Positions 11,989 to 26,700 of a DNA stretch of 64,000 nt are shown piece by piece. Each line of letters opens with the position of its first letter. Position 1 is the first letter of the stretch. The DNA lies in the NCBI GenBank assembly GCA_943737045.1, contig CALSFV010000287.1, positions 248,001 through 312,000 on the forward strand. Reading direction: 5' to 3'. The position numbers and the translations under genes are program-made. The notes under the pieces are model-generated. The model had not been told where the DNA came from, searched no databases, and worked only from the letters and a program-made list of their open reading frames with translations. The stretch is from Parapristionchus giblindavisi. Its lineage: Eukaryota > Nematoda > Chromadorea > Rhabditida > Diplogasteridae.

Positions 11989-12909
11989 CTCTATATATAG
12001 TAGCAATAGGTATTGTCCAACGTAGTATAGTGCTTAGCTGATTCGATTCCAGCCATGTACAACTCTTTTCACAAACTTTTATGTATATTTTTATAATATT
12101 TTTATTTCTTTATTCTATAAAATTATAAGACACGTCTCTCTATCTCTGTGTCTGTCTGTTTGTGTGTCCGTTACATCTTTTCATCTTTTCCTATGAGACT
12201 CTTCAAAATCGTCCTAAATCTTCTCAACCCTTTTTGCGTATCCATATACACCAATAACAAAACAAAACTGTAAAAAATTGCCTAAAACTCATAGCTAAAT
12301 GGTTAAATTCTTGGCCTAAAAATCAACAACTTCTCAAATTGCAAAGGATAGAATAATTTTTGTCATAAGCTCTGAAACGTGAAGAGTGAAAGAGTAGAGC
12401 TATAAGTGTTAAGGAGCGGAGCTTGCTCTCGGCTACATGGAACACGAAACGGGAAGACGAAATTATATTCTCTTATTTCTCTGAACACTTTCCTCCTTGT
12501 TCATTCCAAGACCAAAGACATCTATCCTATCATCTATCATCCATCTATCATTTATCTATCTATCCTATTATCTTTATTATCTATCATTTCAACTCGGATT
12601 TCAGAAGCAAATTTGAAAGGAACAAATGCCAAAACCGTGTTTAGTTTTTTTTTCTTCAAAATATCTGATATGAAACGTTTATTAAACTTTAGTTTACATA
12701 GTCATCTGTTGCGTTGATCTCTCTCTTGTTCAATAAAATGCAATGTTCTGTTTGCAATGTGTTAAGTATCAATATATAATACCGATCACGGTTTATTCAG
12801 AGAAATGAGGATCGGTAGAAGAATCAACAAATCTCTTCGTTAATCACCATACAACTTCTTCAGTGAACTTCAAATATAATGTATTAGAATTTGAATGGAG
12901 ATCGATATC
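11989..12909. other. Intergenic DNA without a gene
   Basis: AT-rich. At 12020-12065 a piece reads TAGTATAGTGC and, 10 bases on, GATTCGATTCC, resembling a tRNA A box and B box brought too close together, so at most a truncated tRNA relic. At 12525-12592 there is an imprecise (ATCT)n tract. The right part should hold the 3' UTR of the tyrosine kinase that ends at 12910. Confidence 0.6.
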
Positions 12910-14892
<1,983 letters not shown>

Positions 14893-15391
14893 CCTGAACA
14901 TCCAATTATCTTTGATCTTTGATCTTTGACCCTTGATCGTGACCTTCGAGTATGATATCAGAGATCTGGAAATCTAAGATTTTAAAGACCTAAGCAACTC
15001 ACCCCTACAATTTGACGACCAATCGCAAGAGATGAAGTAATAGTAAATGAATGGAGAAAAATGAAAGATCAATGGATGTCATATCCACGTCATCTCATTG
15101 TTCCCAGACTGTTCCAAATATTAAAATTTAGATTCATTTCAGATCATGTTGCCATTAAAATACCACGTACCAATTGAATTAAAATACGATTATTTATGTA
15201 GATTCATGTACATCTTATGTACTAATTTTTTATTATCTCGAAATGGAATATATACTTTGTTATTAAATTATTATTTACTGTGCTTAACAATGTGAATAAC
15301 GACATCAACAATATCTATAATATCCAAGAGTATCCACTCGTTTATTCATATTGATAAGGATATCAATCAATATTCATCTTCGTCTTTATTT
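14893..15391. promoter_or_regulatory. Region between kinase and phosphatase genes
   Basis: 500 bp containing the promoter and 5' leader of the kinase (start 14892) and the 3' UTR of the phosphatase (stop 15392). A TTTGATC array lies near 14908-14935. No other gene is visible. Confidence 0.5.
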
Positions 15392-17346
15392 TCACATAAA
15401 TCCTCTTTGTTTACAAAGTGTTTCGTAAGCGTCGACGAAGCTTTTGACTTCACTTTCTTTGACGACCTGAATGATTACTGTAGATGGTGCATAGAGTGCA
15501 TTCACTCATTCTGTCATTTACCTTCTTCTGCACTCCGTATGCAATCATTACACGTACCATGTACAGGTACTGTATATCCATCTGAACAGATCCGTGACGC
15601 TTAGATCGGAGCTCCATGACAACTTAAAGATCAAAGATCAAAGATTTCTAAACATCATGAATCAATTTACCTCTTTGAGGGTCCTGTATTCTCCTGCTTT
15701 CAATCTAGATAAGAGAAGTTCTAGTCCTACGATAGTCCCGGTCCTACCGATACCTGAAGAATGAGTACTGAGGGCCATGATTATGGTAGATTACTGTACC
15801 TGCAGAACAATGGATAACTGTAGGCGATAACTTCTTGAGATAATGAAGAAGTTTGAAGCAGGTAGTATTATCAAGTGTGACACCTCGATCTGGCCAATTA
15901 TTCCATTGAATATGTTCAACTTCGTGTGATTCCTTGAAATAAAGTCACTTCATGATTCAATCAAAGAGGCAAATACCCTACCACTCCATGAGTCACTGTG
16001 ATATTCGTAAGAGTCATCAGCCTCTCGAATTCTTGCTGCTTTGTAGCTTTGACTGTGAGTGGTCCATTCTTCTGCTGTAAATATGATCTATTATTAGGAT
16101 ACGGTAACCATTACAGTATACGCTCTATGATTCCGATACTGTAACAGTTACAGTACCTCTCCTCCTATGTTCTCCGACCAATACTGCTCACATTTCTTCT
16201 TTCCACATTCAACAATGTTACATAGCATAACGATCGATCTGAAGAGTTAGGATGGAAAGATTCATAATCAATGATCAAAGATTGGAGACTAATTTGATTT
16301 TCTCTTGCCATATCATTCTCCAGAAGTCATCGATAGTGGCAACGATTGGACCCTGAGATCAAAGATCAAAAGTTCACAAAATCCAAGATTAAAGATCATT
16401 TACCTGCGTGCAGATGTACTTTCGACTATCGCATACTTCAACCCAATTAGCGTGAATGTAGTCATGACTCCCTGTTAGAATGACACGTGACTCATCGACA
16501 CAGTAGACATCTGAAAGAGATCAAAGATCAATCAAGGCAATGATCAAAGATCAAAGATCAATCAAGGCAAAGATCAAAGATCAAAGATCAGTCAAGGCAA
16601 AGATCAAAGATCAGTCAAGGCAAAGATCAAAGATCAGTCACGGCAAAGATCAAGTATAGAAGATCAATCTAGATAAAGATCAAAGATCGGTCTACACAGA
16701 GATCAAAGATCGATCAAGACAAACGTCAAAGATCAATCAATGCAAAGATCAAAGATCAATCAAGACCAAGATCAAAGTTCAAACCTTTGTATCGATTTTT
16801 TTCAGGAGCGCTGTCGAATGCCACTTTAGGAGTACTTCCAATAGGTTGCGTCTGCTTCTTTATTTCATCGAATTCAGAGAGAAGGCCAGGGACTCCGATC
16901 TCAAACAAACATAATAATAATTAATATTATAAATAATTATATTAAAATATTATAAATTATAGATTAACGATTAAAGATCAAAACCTTGACATGATTCAGA
17001 ACGAATTCCTTGAACTTTATCTTGTAGTCGGGTCCTTCCTAGAAATAGAATACGGTAGATCAATCGGTCGATCAATCAATATCTTACATTGACAGTACCT
17101 CCTCTCTTTCTCTTTGTTACACTTCTCTTCTTTGCCTTTGCTTTACCAGATTGCTCTCTCTCTCTCTCGACTTGCGTTCCATCATCCTCTACTGTAATCA
17201 ATTAATCATGGATACCGTACTCTATAGATACCGTAATCTCTAGGATTCCAACCGTAATCTTATTGTAAGATATCCCCAAGCAACTTACACTGTTTATTAG
17301 TGCTCTTATAATTAGACGCCTTCTTCCGTGGTACTATTGGAGGCAT
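15392..17346 (-). CDS. Cytosolic protein tyrosine phosphatase, nematode type
   Basis: Removes phosphate from protein tyrosines. The start MPPIVPRKK at 17346 is followed by a basic head (KAKAKKRSVTKRKRGG), then one PTP domain: NRYKDVYCVDESRVIL (phosphotyrosine loop region), DYIHANWVE, KYICTQGPI, DDFWRMIWQEK, EHIQWNNWPDRG (WPD loop with the general acid), and the P loop HCSAGIGRTG with the nucleophilic cysteine and the arginine. The P loop is split between two exons near 15790. The tail VQMDIQYLYM matches the Q-loop region. It ends FVDAYETLCKQRGFM. All key residues are present, so it should be active. About 11 exons, borders approximate. The family is small-headed, single-domain and greatly expanded in nematodes. 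It sits beside a tyrosine kinase on the same strand, a functionally suggestive pairing. Confidence 0.92.
16513..16792. repeat. GATCAAA tandem array inside a phosphatase intron
   Basis: About 20 units of AAAGATCAAAGATCAATCAA-type sequence fill one intron. The basic unit GATCAAA contains ATCAAAG, the TCF/LEF core. Shorter arrays of the same unit lie in the introns of both kinases and at about 40.5 and 43.5 kb. Confidence 0.85.
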
Positions 17347-18189
17347 ATGGGAAGACTATGAAGAATGAATAATGGATCATTATACTTTTCATATTTTTAT
17401 ACCAACAATTTCATAATCAAATCTCAATCTCTCAAATTTAAATGATCGCCCAGTCTGCAAATTTTTATTGTTTTTATTGCATAAACAATTTTTATGATTT
17501 CACTAAACATGTAAACAACTTATCGGTAGTTTTAAGTTCCGCAGCACTCGACGACATTATGATTTTTTTTATAAATTATTTTTCTCTAGAATATTGTATG
17601 TTAACATGTTTGGTGATAACCAACACACACATCTTACAGAGATTTTTTTATTATTTTTTTCTGGTAGGTCCCACCATCACCCCCTTCTGTAGTCGTCGAT
17701 ATCTCTCATAGTTGATCTTTGGTCCTGGCCTTTCTCACTGAAGATGCTGTTACCTCCGCAAGTTCTCATGGTCCACAACTGAGTTCACCACCACACACTC
17801 CTCGCTCACTTGCACTGTCACCCTCTGTCTTCGTCCAAGAGAGGGACCACTGTATCCTATGAGAGATCCCCCTTTCCACCCTGAGATATCAAACCCTGAC
17901 CCCCCCCCCAATATATCACATTTAAATTTCATGAATTTTCACTAGTCACTTCTATGTGTTTCGTTTCGTGCATACGCACGTTGATAATATATATATATAT
18001 ATATAACCCAACGTGCGAAGTGTAGATGAGAATTATCTATCGGAAAACATTTTCTATGCCATAAATTGTACCAATCGATGACGTATTGTATTGAACATTA
18101 ATACCATTCTTGATTCTTTGTAATCTCGTTTGTTTAAATTAAATCTAAAATCTTATCTAAAAAATACAATACATACTGTATGTAACATA
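17347..18189. other. Upstream region of the phosphatase gene, no gene seen
   Basis: Holds the phosphatase promoter on its left. At 17970-18022 a short palindrome ACGCACGTTG ... CAACGTGCG encloses an (AT)n run. A 10-C run lies at 17900. A 60-codon minus-strand frame at 17750-17932 has no recognisable domain. Confidence 0.5.
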
Positions 18190-21065
18190 CTGTAGCGCCC
18201 AAAAGTCTGAATACACTTTTTATTTCTGTTGTAATTTTTGGGTCAGTTGAGATATCAAGCTGTAATGTGGACATTATGTACCCAATGTATGTATGTATTC
18301 GATACCCTTATAAGAGAGACTATCTGACTCAGTGAACATATTTTGCTTATGGCTTGGCACTTGGCCAAAAAGTGATACGAACCGATCGGGCCCAAACCGT
18401 GCACAGTTGTAGTATGGGCTGACATGAGCTCACAGACGGAGTTTGGGTTCGTCATATCTGCACCCTCGCTAAATATCGTAAGTTCGATGAAGTGTCATCA
18501 AAATTTCAAAGTTTACGGATTCGTTCGATATGTGTATATGACGAAGGGCAATAGTAAGCAGGTAAATTCCACCAAGTATCATCCTGATCCAAAACCGTGA
18601 GACCCAGAAAAAAATTTAAAAAGACATAAAAAAAATTTTCAATTTTATTTTATTTTTCCTACAATTGCCTATCGGTGAGGGTCATTTTTTATTCCTTCAA
18701 TTTGACGAGTATTCATTAGTGTAACTACTGTATGAAAATGAATTAAAACAAATTGGGAAAAAGTTGCCTTATTCCCGAAAAACCACGATTAATTCGCCTT
18801 TTTATTGCAAACTGAGCCGATTAAGCGTGTGCCGGATACGGTAATGCAAATGCGGAAATTCAAAATTCTGCAATAACTGTTTGTTTTCATTCGATTTCGG
18901 TATTATATTATTGTTTTCTTTTATCATTTGTTAGTTATCTGAATATTTGAATAGTAATATCACACTATTTTTCGGAAAAAAATATCAATTTTGAAGATTT
19001 GAATTTGCATAACCGTAGCCGGTAAATGCTTATTCGCACAGTTGGCGATAAAAAGGCAAATTAATCGTGGTTTTTCGGGAATAAGGCAACTTTTTCCCAA
19101 TTTGTTTTAATTCATTTTCATACAATAGTTACACTAATGAATACTCGTCAAATTGAAGGAATAAAAAATGACCCTCACCGATAGGTAATTGTAGGAAAAA
19201 TAAAATAAAATTGAAAAATATTTTTTATGTCTTTTTAAATTTTTTTTCTGGGTCTCACGGTTTTGGATCGGGATGATACTTGGTGGAATTTACCTGCTTA
19301 CTATTGCCCTTCGTCATATACACATATCGAACGAATCCGTAAACTTTGAAATTTTGATGACACTTCGTCGAACTTACGATATTTAGCGAGGGTGCAGATA
19401 TGACGAACCCAAACTCCGTCTGTGAGCTCATGTCAGCCCATACTACAACTGTGTACGGTTTGGGCCCGATCGGTTCATATCACTTTTTGGCCAAGTGCCA
19501 AGAGAATGTCACTTGAGCCAAATAGTCTCTCATAAGGTCTCACGGGCCTTTCTGGTTATTGCATAGTGATGACGCAACCGAACAACACTTTTTCGAAAAT
19601 TCATTATTCTTTCAGGGATTTTTTCGTACTTGTCAAACTTCGTGAGCATTGAGAGAACTACAAGGCCTATCCAGAAAAAAAGTTTCAGGTTGCTGCGAAT
19701 TCGGGTATTGGCTGCAGACTTGCTGCAATATCGCGGTCGCAAAATAATATCTCGGCTTCTAGAAGAGATTTAAAGGAGTTCAAAGCTGCAAACTGATTCT
19801 CTTGGTCATTCCTGATAATCCTGTAAGTTTGGTAGCGGTAGCTCATCATTCATCCTCATGGATCGAAAAAGTCACTTTTTTACAAGAACCAACTTTGAGG
19901 GTTCACAATTCTGAGGGCGGACCTTGTAAAAATCTGGTTTTTGGATAGGAATGTAGAAAATATATTAATTAATCGATTCCCCGCTTTTTAGAGCGATTGC
20001 TAATCTTTCTTGCCTGCGGCAGTCGATTATCTGAAGGATAGTCGTTTAGGCCGCGCTCCCTTCTCATCTCGCGACCCGTACACATCTCTAGGCTTTTCAC
20101 ACTGCTCAACGAGCTTTGATAGATGAAATCATTCTAAAACGTATTGTCGCTAATCCTGAACATCATAGTCTATAAAAGAAAGCGTTTTTGATCTTCTTTG
20201 CTCGAATGAAACAACTTTTCATTATGATTTTGAGCAAAATTTGACGAAAAATGAGCAAAGATCAAAGATCAAATATCGAAAACACAAAGATCACAGACCA
20301 AATACTGGATTCATACAGTGTCTCTCTATTCTGACTAATCAAATCACTAAAAGCGGCTAAATCGTCATTGAGCAGTGTGAAAAGCCTAGAGATGTGTACG
20401 GGTCGCGAGATGAGAAGGGAGCGCGGCCTAAACGACTATCCTTCAGATAATCGACTGCCGCAGGCAAGAAAGATTAGCAATCGCTCTAAAAAGCGGGGAA
20501 TCGATTAATTAATATATTTTCTACATTCCTATCCAAAAACCAGATTTTTACAAGGTCCGCCCTCAGAATTGTGAACCCTCAAAGTTGGTTCTTGTAAAAA
20601 AGTGACTTTTTCGATCCATGAGGATGAATGATGAGCTACCGCTGCCAAACTTACAGGATTATCAGGAATGACCAAGAGAATCAGTTTGCAGCTTTGAACT
20701 CCTTTAAATCTCTTCTAGAAGCCGAGATATTATTTTGCGACCGCGATATTGCAGCAAGTCTGCAGCCAATACCCGAATTCGCAGCAACCTGAAACTTTTT
20801 TTCTGGATAGGCCTTGTAGTTCTCTCAATGCTCACGAAGTTTGACAAGTACGAAAAAATCCCTGAAAGAATAATGAATTTTCGAAAAAGTGTTGTTCGGT
20901 TGCGTCATCACTATGCAATAACCAGAAAGGCCCGTGAGGCCTTATAAGGGTATCGAATACATACATACATTGGGTACATAATGTCCACATTACAGCTTGA
21001 TATCTCAACTGACCCAAAAATTACAACAGAAATAAAAAGTGTATTCAGACTTTTGGGCGCTACTG
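18190..21065. mobile_element. Tc1/mariner-like fold-back element, non-autonomous
   Basis: Both ends read C(A/T)GTAGCGCCCAAAAGTCTG inward and are flanked by TA (18188-18189 and 21066-21067), the target duplication of Tc1/mariner elements. The terminal repeats continue into long inverted arms: 18190-18313 plus 19536-20118 on the left, and 20372-21065 on the right. A second element interrupts the left arm. Without it the element is about 1.65 kb. No transposase is encoded; the 70-codon frames at 19530-19742 and 20735-20947 are mirror images of each other and look like chance frames. The unpaired centre (20119-20371) has GATCAAA units. Confidence 0.9.
18314..19531. mobile_element. Second fold-back element nested in the first
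   Basis: Ends GAGAGACTAT and ATAGTCTCTC, flanked by ATAA at 18310-18313 and 19532-19535. The arms are 18350-18808 and 19040-19510 (about 95% alike by eye) around a 230-bp loop. The right arm of the host element is continuous across the equivalent position (CCCTTATAAGGCC), which shows an empty site and proves the order of insertion. It encodes no protein, so it is a non-autonomous DNA element. Confidence 0.9.
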
Positions 21066-21067
21066 TA

Positions 21068-23385
21068 CATCTAGATGTGGGTGATAAATTTACGCATAAT
21101 AAAGAGAGCCTTACTCAGTTAATGAACAACAAATTTTTATTGCCGATAGCGTTTATTTGTTCGTATTATTCTGCTATTGTTTGTATCTGCAAATTTCAGA
21201 TTATCGAGAAAAAACACTTTCCTTCTCTCTTCTCTTCTTTTATCTATTTGTTACATCTCACAGCAACTGATAAGAATATTCGCAATGCAAGGATAACGTT
21301 GTGAAATATCATTTTCCAGGAATAATCAATATTTTAGAAAAAAATTCAAAATTTAAAAAATCTGAATATTATCAGTTCCGAGGATTTAAGAAATTACGCA
21401 CTGAGGTATTTGAAACGCGTGCGTTCTTTCTAAATTCTGTGCAGCACCGCTCTCGATTCATCGACCACACGTCGACGTGAACTTATTGACTTTCTTTTGC
21501 CACCGTTTATCGATTGTTCACTTGCTACTTTTATTCATTCATACGATCATTATTATATAGCACTATCGTATCACTTAAATCATGAATTCGTCATACTTCG
21601 GAACACTTATATGCGTTTATTATTGATCTGTTCTCGTGATGCAATTTGTTGTGATCTGCATTCGTGCACCTGCAGCTCTTATCTTTTAATATACGACATA
21701 AACCAAGTACATAATTGCTAGATACGTTCCATTGCATCAGACTTTTCGCATTCTTGCTCACTCCACTTCGAACCGCAGTTAGCTATCACTTTCTCTTTCG
21801 ATTTTCGACCGTTTCTTCGTCACCTCTAGCAGTAGAGAGAGAGAGAGAGTAAGATGGAGCATCGAAGTTTATGCTCTCTTTGTCGAGTACTGATATCACT
21901 CTTGCTGGTTAGTAGCTGATCGTACGCCTGCTACTACAGATGAGGTCGTCATTCGTTGTTGCCACATTGATCGATAATTTCCTTATATCACTCATTTCTC
22001 TCTAGCCCTGTATCCATAGCAGTATGAACTTCCTATAATTCCAATTTGCTTATTTCATTTAAATATTGGAAATAATTGGCTCGTGCTTCTACTCTCTAAT
22101 TGGCATTCAACAGTATATGGAAATGTAGCTTCTGTGTAATCTGATGTCATTCTTTGACTCTTCAATGATGAATGATTGATGAGTGATTACTCGAGTTGTT
22201 CGCATCGAAGCTATTACGGGTACGTGTTGCTAGATCTTATAAATTTCCATTTTTGTTTCCGTTTTCTTTTACCGATTTTTCTGTCAACTCTAAAATGAAT
22301 AGGCGAGTAAAGGTTGTCACTTGGTCTATTGGCCCTTTTTACTCTCTCAAACTATCTCACATCGGGTGTAACTTGCACTGCCTAAACTGCTAGAGTTCTC
22401 GCGCCACGTGAAAGAATAAGATAAGAGAGATAAGCAGTATGAGAGACGCAGACAGACAAAGTTGGTTTAGATGAATGAATCAAGATAACTGCAGCAAGAA
22501 CTACTCGATAGAAAGAGAATAAGAGAGTGGTCTGAGGGGAATAAAGATCAAGATTTGTAGAACGCGATGAATGACTGAATATAGACGAGGTAGTCAGATT
22601 TGACAGATGGCTTCGAAGTGGAATCAAACCCCTCAGCTTTCCTTTCAGACACAGAGACACGATCAATTCGCGCCAATTTTCAGTCCCTCTCCATGTCTAC
22701 TCTTGCACTATTCTATGTTTCACGTTCCCTTCTATTCCATCGGATGCAATTCTTAATACTTTCTTTATCATTGGCTCAAATTAAAACTTTAGAAAAAGAA
22801 AAGAAATTTAGTAAATGCAGGAGATGGTATCGATTTTGGAATTCATCCACTGCTTTCAGAGTTGGACTGTCTGACCTCTTCTCTTCTCTCACTCTTCAAC
22901 AGTAGAAGTTTAAATTGGTTCTTCCTCTTTTCTTCTCTTCCTATCGTATCTTTCTATCTTTAGCTGATTCATCTCTTCTATCATATTTTGACTATATGGC
23001 TGCTCCCCCTGCTCCCTTCTTCATTCATACTCCTCCTTTATCATCGTCGACGATTCATAAAACGCCCTCCAGTGTTATTTCCATCCATACTATGCTCCGT
23101 AATATTGATGCAATAACCTTTTGTATTGCAAAAATGATTTGCACTTTGCGAAAAATTGAGAAACACGAAGAAATAGTAGTTGGAATCTTATCAAAGTTAA
23201 GGATCAGCGGTGCTGCTTTCTATCTCAATCCAGAGTTTGTTTAATATTGCACGTCTGGGATTGAGGATGATATTTGAAAATCAAAGGGCAAATACTCAAA
23301 GAAGAAGGAGAGAAGTGGCCAGAAAAGTAATATAGTAGAAGTAATACTTTGCATACTTTTTAAAACGTCCGCGAGGGTATTATGT
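21068..23385. other. Intergenic DNA without a convincing gene
   Basis: Several short open frames exist but none has a domain, codon pattern or splice chain I would defend. A (GA)n run lies at 21835-21850. Confidence 0.5.
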
Positions 23386-23390
23386 GTGTT

Positions 23391-23723
23391 CACGGCGGCT
23401 CAATGATAGTAACTAAGAAGCTCTTGCCGGAGAAAGAAAGTATCGCAAACTGAGTGATGATAAGCACTAAAACATCTAGGATCTCCCAGCGCGAAAGTTG
23501 ACTACGGTATATCTGGGCGCTCGCTTCTGACTAGACCTATCATCGAGCTTTACGATTCGCGAGACATGCCGATATGGCTTAGTGGGTAGAGCTTTTGTGT
23601 ATCTATCCGAACCTCGTAGGTTCGAATCCCGCCCAGTGCAAACCAACTTTGCCGATTTTTCGTAATGCAAGAGGCTTCAAGCCAAAGTTAAATGTAGGGA
23701 TTTCTCTTCATTGAACCGCCGTG
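23391..23723 (+). mobile_element. 333-bp TIR element with an internal tRNA-like module, copy 1
   Basis: The ends read CACGGCGGCTCAATGA and TTCATTGAACCGCCGTG, a terminal inverted repeat of about 16 bp. GTGTT flanks both sides (23386-23390 and 23724-23728), a 5-bp target duplication. Inside, ATGGCTTAGTGGGTAGAGC (A box TGGCTTAGTGG) and GTAGGTTCGAATCCCGCCC (B box GGTTCGAATCC) form a tRNA-like module at about 23573-23641. There is no poly-A tail. Copy 2, at 62450-62782, has the same length and its own duplication. Confidence 0.9.
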
Positions 23724-23728
23724 GTGTT

Positions 23729-26700
23729 TAAGACCACTGGCAGTCTGCCGTGGAAGAAGAAAAAGGAGCCTAGTCTTGGAGATTTATGCTGCCTCGGGGC
23801 GATTATAGTCATGAGCTTACTATTAGTGATGTCAAGCAATTTTTGCTGCTGGATAACAAGGTTTAAATAATTAGAATAAATAAAATTATAAAAATTAAGA
23901 AAATTATGATGAAGCTGATGGTGATCTATGTATGCGGTGGGCGTTTTATGATTGAAGATAAGAGTGTACCTATGGTTATTGGACAATAAGGTAAAGAAGA
24001 ATGGAAGTGATGATGCGAGATAAGAGTACTCTCATGATAACAACGCCATAGGCTCCATCCAATCCATATGGAATGATGAGATTGATAAGAAAATCAGCTG
24101 AAACAGAGACAAGAAACATGGAAAATGAGGAATTTGACCACTATTCAGTGTGATTCAGTGATCGGGTTGGTAACTCTTCATTTGGCGTATGAGTGCACTG
24201 GTTTTTTATCGATTCGTCAGATTTATTAGGGAGTGATAACATGTTTGGGGAACAGACAAGGTGTTGAATGTGCGCCCTGGGCACTAATTCATTCTAGGAT
24301 ATTCGAAATAGTTCTGAAGGAGACAACTTTTGTTCTCTGATTATAAGAGAAGAAAATTGTCTGATGTTTGTCTACCTTTAAGATTAAGAAGGCATTTGAT
24401 CTCGGTTATATCACCTGCTGTTTCTATGTTTCATACTTGCTCTATACTGGAGTACGTGCAGGATTACTTTGCTTTTCTACTCTTTTGAAACTAAAGTGAA
24501 CAATAATTACGTCCGTTCAAAGTGAGTATATATCACGAAGGAATTTGAAACGCCTGATGTATGCCTCAATATGTACGTACGTCAGCGATATCGTATTACA
24601 TTAACTTGCATACTTTATTCCCGACGTGCTTTGAGCCTTTTCTTGGTCGCATGGTCTTTGGATCACGAGAAAAGATGAGATGGGATTACGGTAGCTTGTT
24701 ATTATTAGTGATGTCTATGATGAGTTGATCCCTAATTGGAGACATGATTGCATCATGCTTCACTTAATTTGAATGTATCCTCGTGTTTCAGTTCTCATCT
24801 CAAATTGCTTCATTCTTTTCATACTTCTCCTCCAACTGCCCTTCTCTCTCTCCTACACTACGTGTCTCTCCCTCTCTCTTTCAGATTCATTCTTTTAATT
24901 CATACTCTTCTTCCTCCTTCTTCTTCTCTTCTTCGTCTTGTTCTCCTTCTTCTTCTTTCTGACTCACTCTCTACCTCTACCTCGCCTTCTCCCTCTCCCT
25001 CTATCCCTCTGCACTCTCCTAATGTTCCGTGTTCTCTATGATTGGACGCTAAGCCCCGCCCCTTGCCGTGGTCTTCAGATCGGAATGGCCGCTTAGTCGT
25101 AGTGGAGATGGGCCGACTGAGTGGTGGCCTTCTACTTCTCCCTCTTCCTTCCATCGAGAAATGCCTTTTCCCCCATATCTCTAGAAACCTCTCCAGATTT
25201 TTTTCTAACACTCGGTGTTAGAAAAAGCACGAGAAGATCACTGATGCCCTCTACCCCTCTATACTTCTGCACACCCTAGATCAGTCTATTTTGCGATTGA
25301 TTTATTGGTCCGCTATCTCCTGCAAAGTTGGTCGATGTATGTTTTTGCAGATATCCCTTAGCTATCACTCTTATCTTTATCACTATCTCTCTCGCTTCTT
25401 TCTCTAGTTCTCTATCTATATCAATCTATCGTCTCCTCGTTCCTTCTCTCTTTATTTCGTTCCTTTTTATTCGTTCGTCTTTTCTTCTTCTTATTCTTCT
25501 TCTCGCCTGTTCACATTTAGTAGTTTTCCTTTCTCTGACTGGCTGTCTCTATCTCCCTCTCTCTCTCTCTCTCCCACTATCCCTCTATCTCTCGCTTATA
25601 TCATATCGTCTCTATACAGTCTACATCGATGAGCTTCTCATCTTTCTATCACTATCGTCCCTTCTTGATCTAACCATCTCTCTATCTCTCATAGCTCCTC
25701 CCCTTTTGTGTTCATCTATTCAACGACACAGTCTAGCAGTTTTGTATGTGTGCCTTTGATCATCTTTATCATGATGATGATGATGATTATGAGAATATCA
25801 CGATGATATGATTAGCTGTTGGGATTAGGTGACGGATGCACTCTCTCCCTCTCTACCTCTCCCTCTCCCTCTCCTTCTATCACTCTATCCTATCAAAGTT
25901 TGTTTCTCTCATCTCTTTTCATCAATCTCTGGCTTCTGAATCAAACAGAAACACCTCTCACTCTCTTTCACTCTATCCCCTCCGTTTTCGAATATCTCTC
26001 CCTCTCCTTCCTTTCCCTTCCTCTACCACTCAACATTCAGATTTTCTCCCACCTTCCCTTGCTCCCTTTCCTAATTATATCCCATAGTGATTCTATTCAT
26101 TACTTTTCCATCCCTATCGTGCACCACCATTATCACTACTGAATTACTAATGGAAATATTGTGTTCGTAGGTATAATATGGGTGGGTGGATCAAAAAACA
26201 CGTACTTTTTACAGTGAGCTGTTCCAGATATGGTCTGGCCCACGCAAGATGCAGATCTCTTTTGACATTTGAGACTATATTGATCTCTGATGTTCTCTTT
26301 TTCGTTCTATTTTCTATTTTGAACTACCCCGAGGCTAGAACTGCACCCACAGTCCTCATATTGTTTCCATCTACCTCTTTCACTCTCCCTCTCCTTCTTT
26401 TCTTTCTCCCTCTACCCTCCTCCTCCCAGCTTCATCGCCACGTGGATCGTTTTGCAATGTTTGTCCTGCGGATATTTTGAGAAATGAGCGATCGAGAAAT
26501 GGAGAGGGAGGGGAGAGATTGATAGAGAGAGAGAAAAGATGATGATATGATGTACACAGTGGATTATGTGTTATACGATCAGGGGGGGGGGTTATCAACT
26601 CTGAGAGATGTTTTATGTAGTTACATAGCTTTAGTTCTCTCTCTTTCCCCTATTTCTAGATACTATGATCTAATTCTGCTTGTACATGTACCGAGTAGAG

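Noticed and set aside
16513..16792. A CRISPR-like array
   Set aside because: The repeat unit is seven bases without unique spacers, inside a eukaryotic intron.
19530..20947. Two 70-codon frames beginning MRPRYCSKS as a transposase
   Set aside because: They are mirror copies within the arms of a fold-back element and show no transposase motif such as a DDD/DDE triad.
23573..23641. A functional tRNA gene
   Set aside because: The A box and B box are good, but the sequence is part of a repeated TIR element and the acceptor stem is not convincing.
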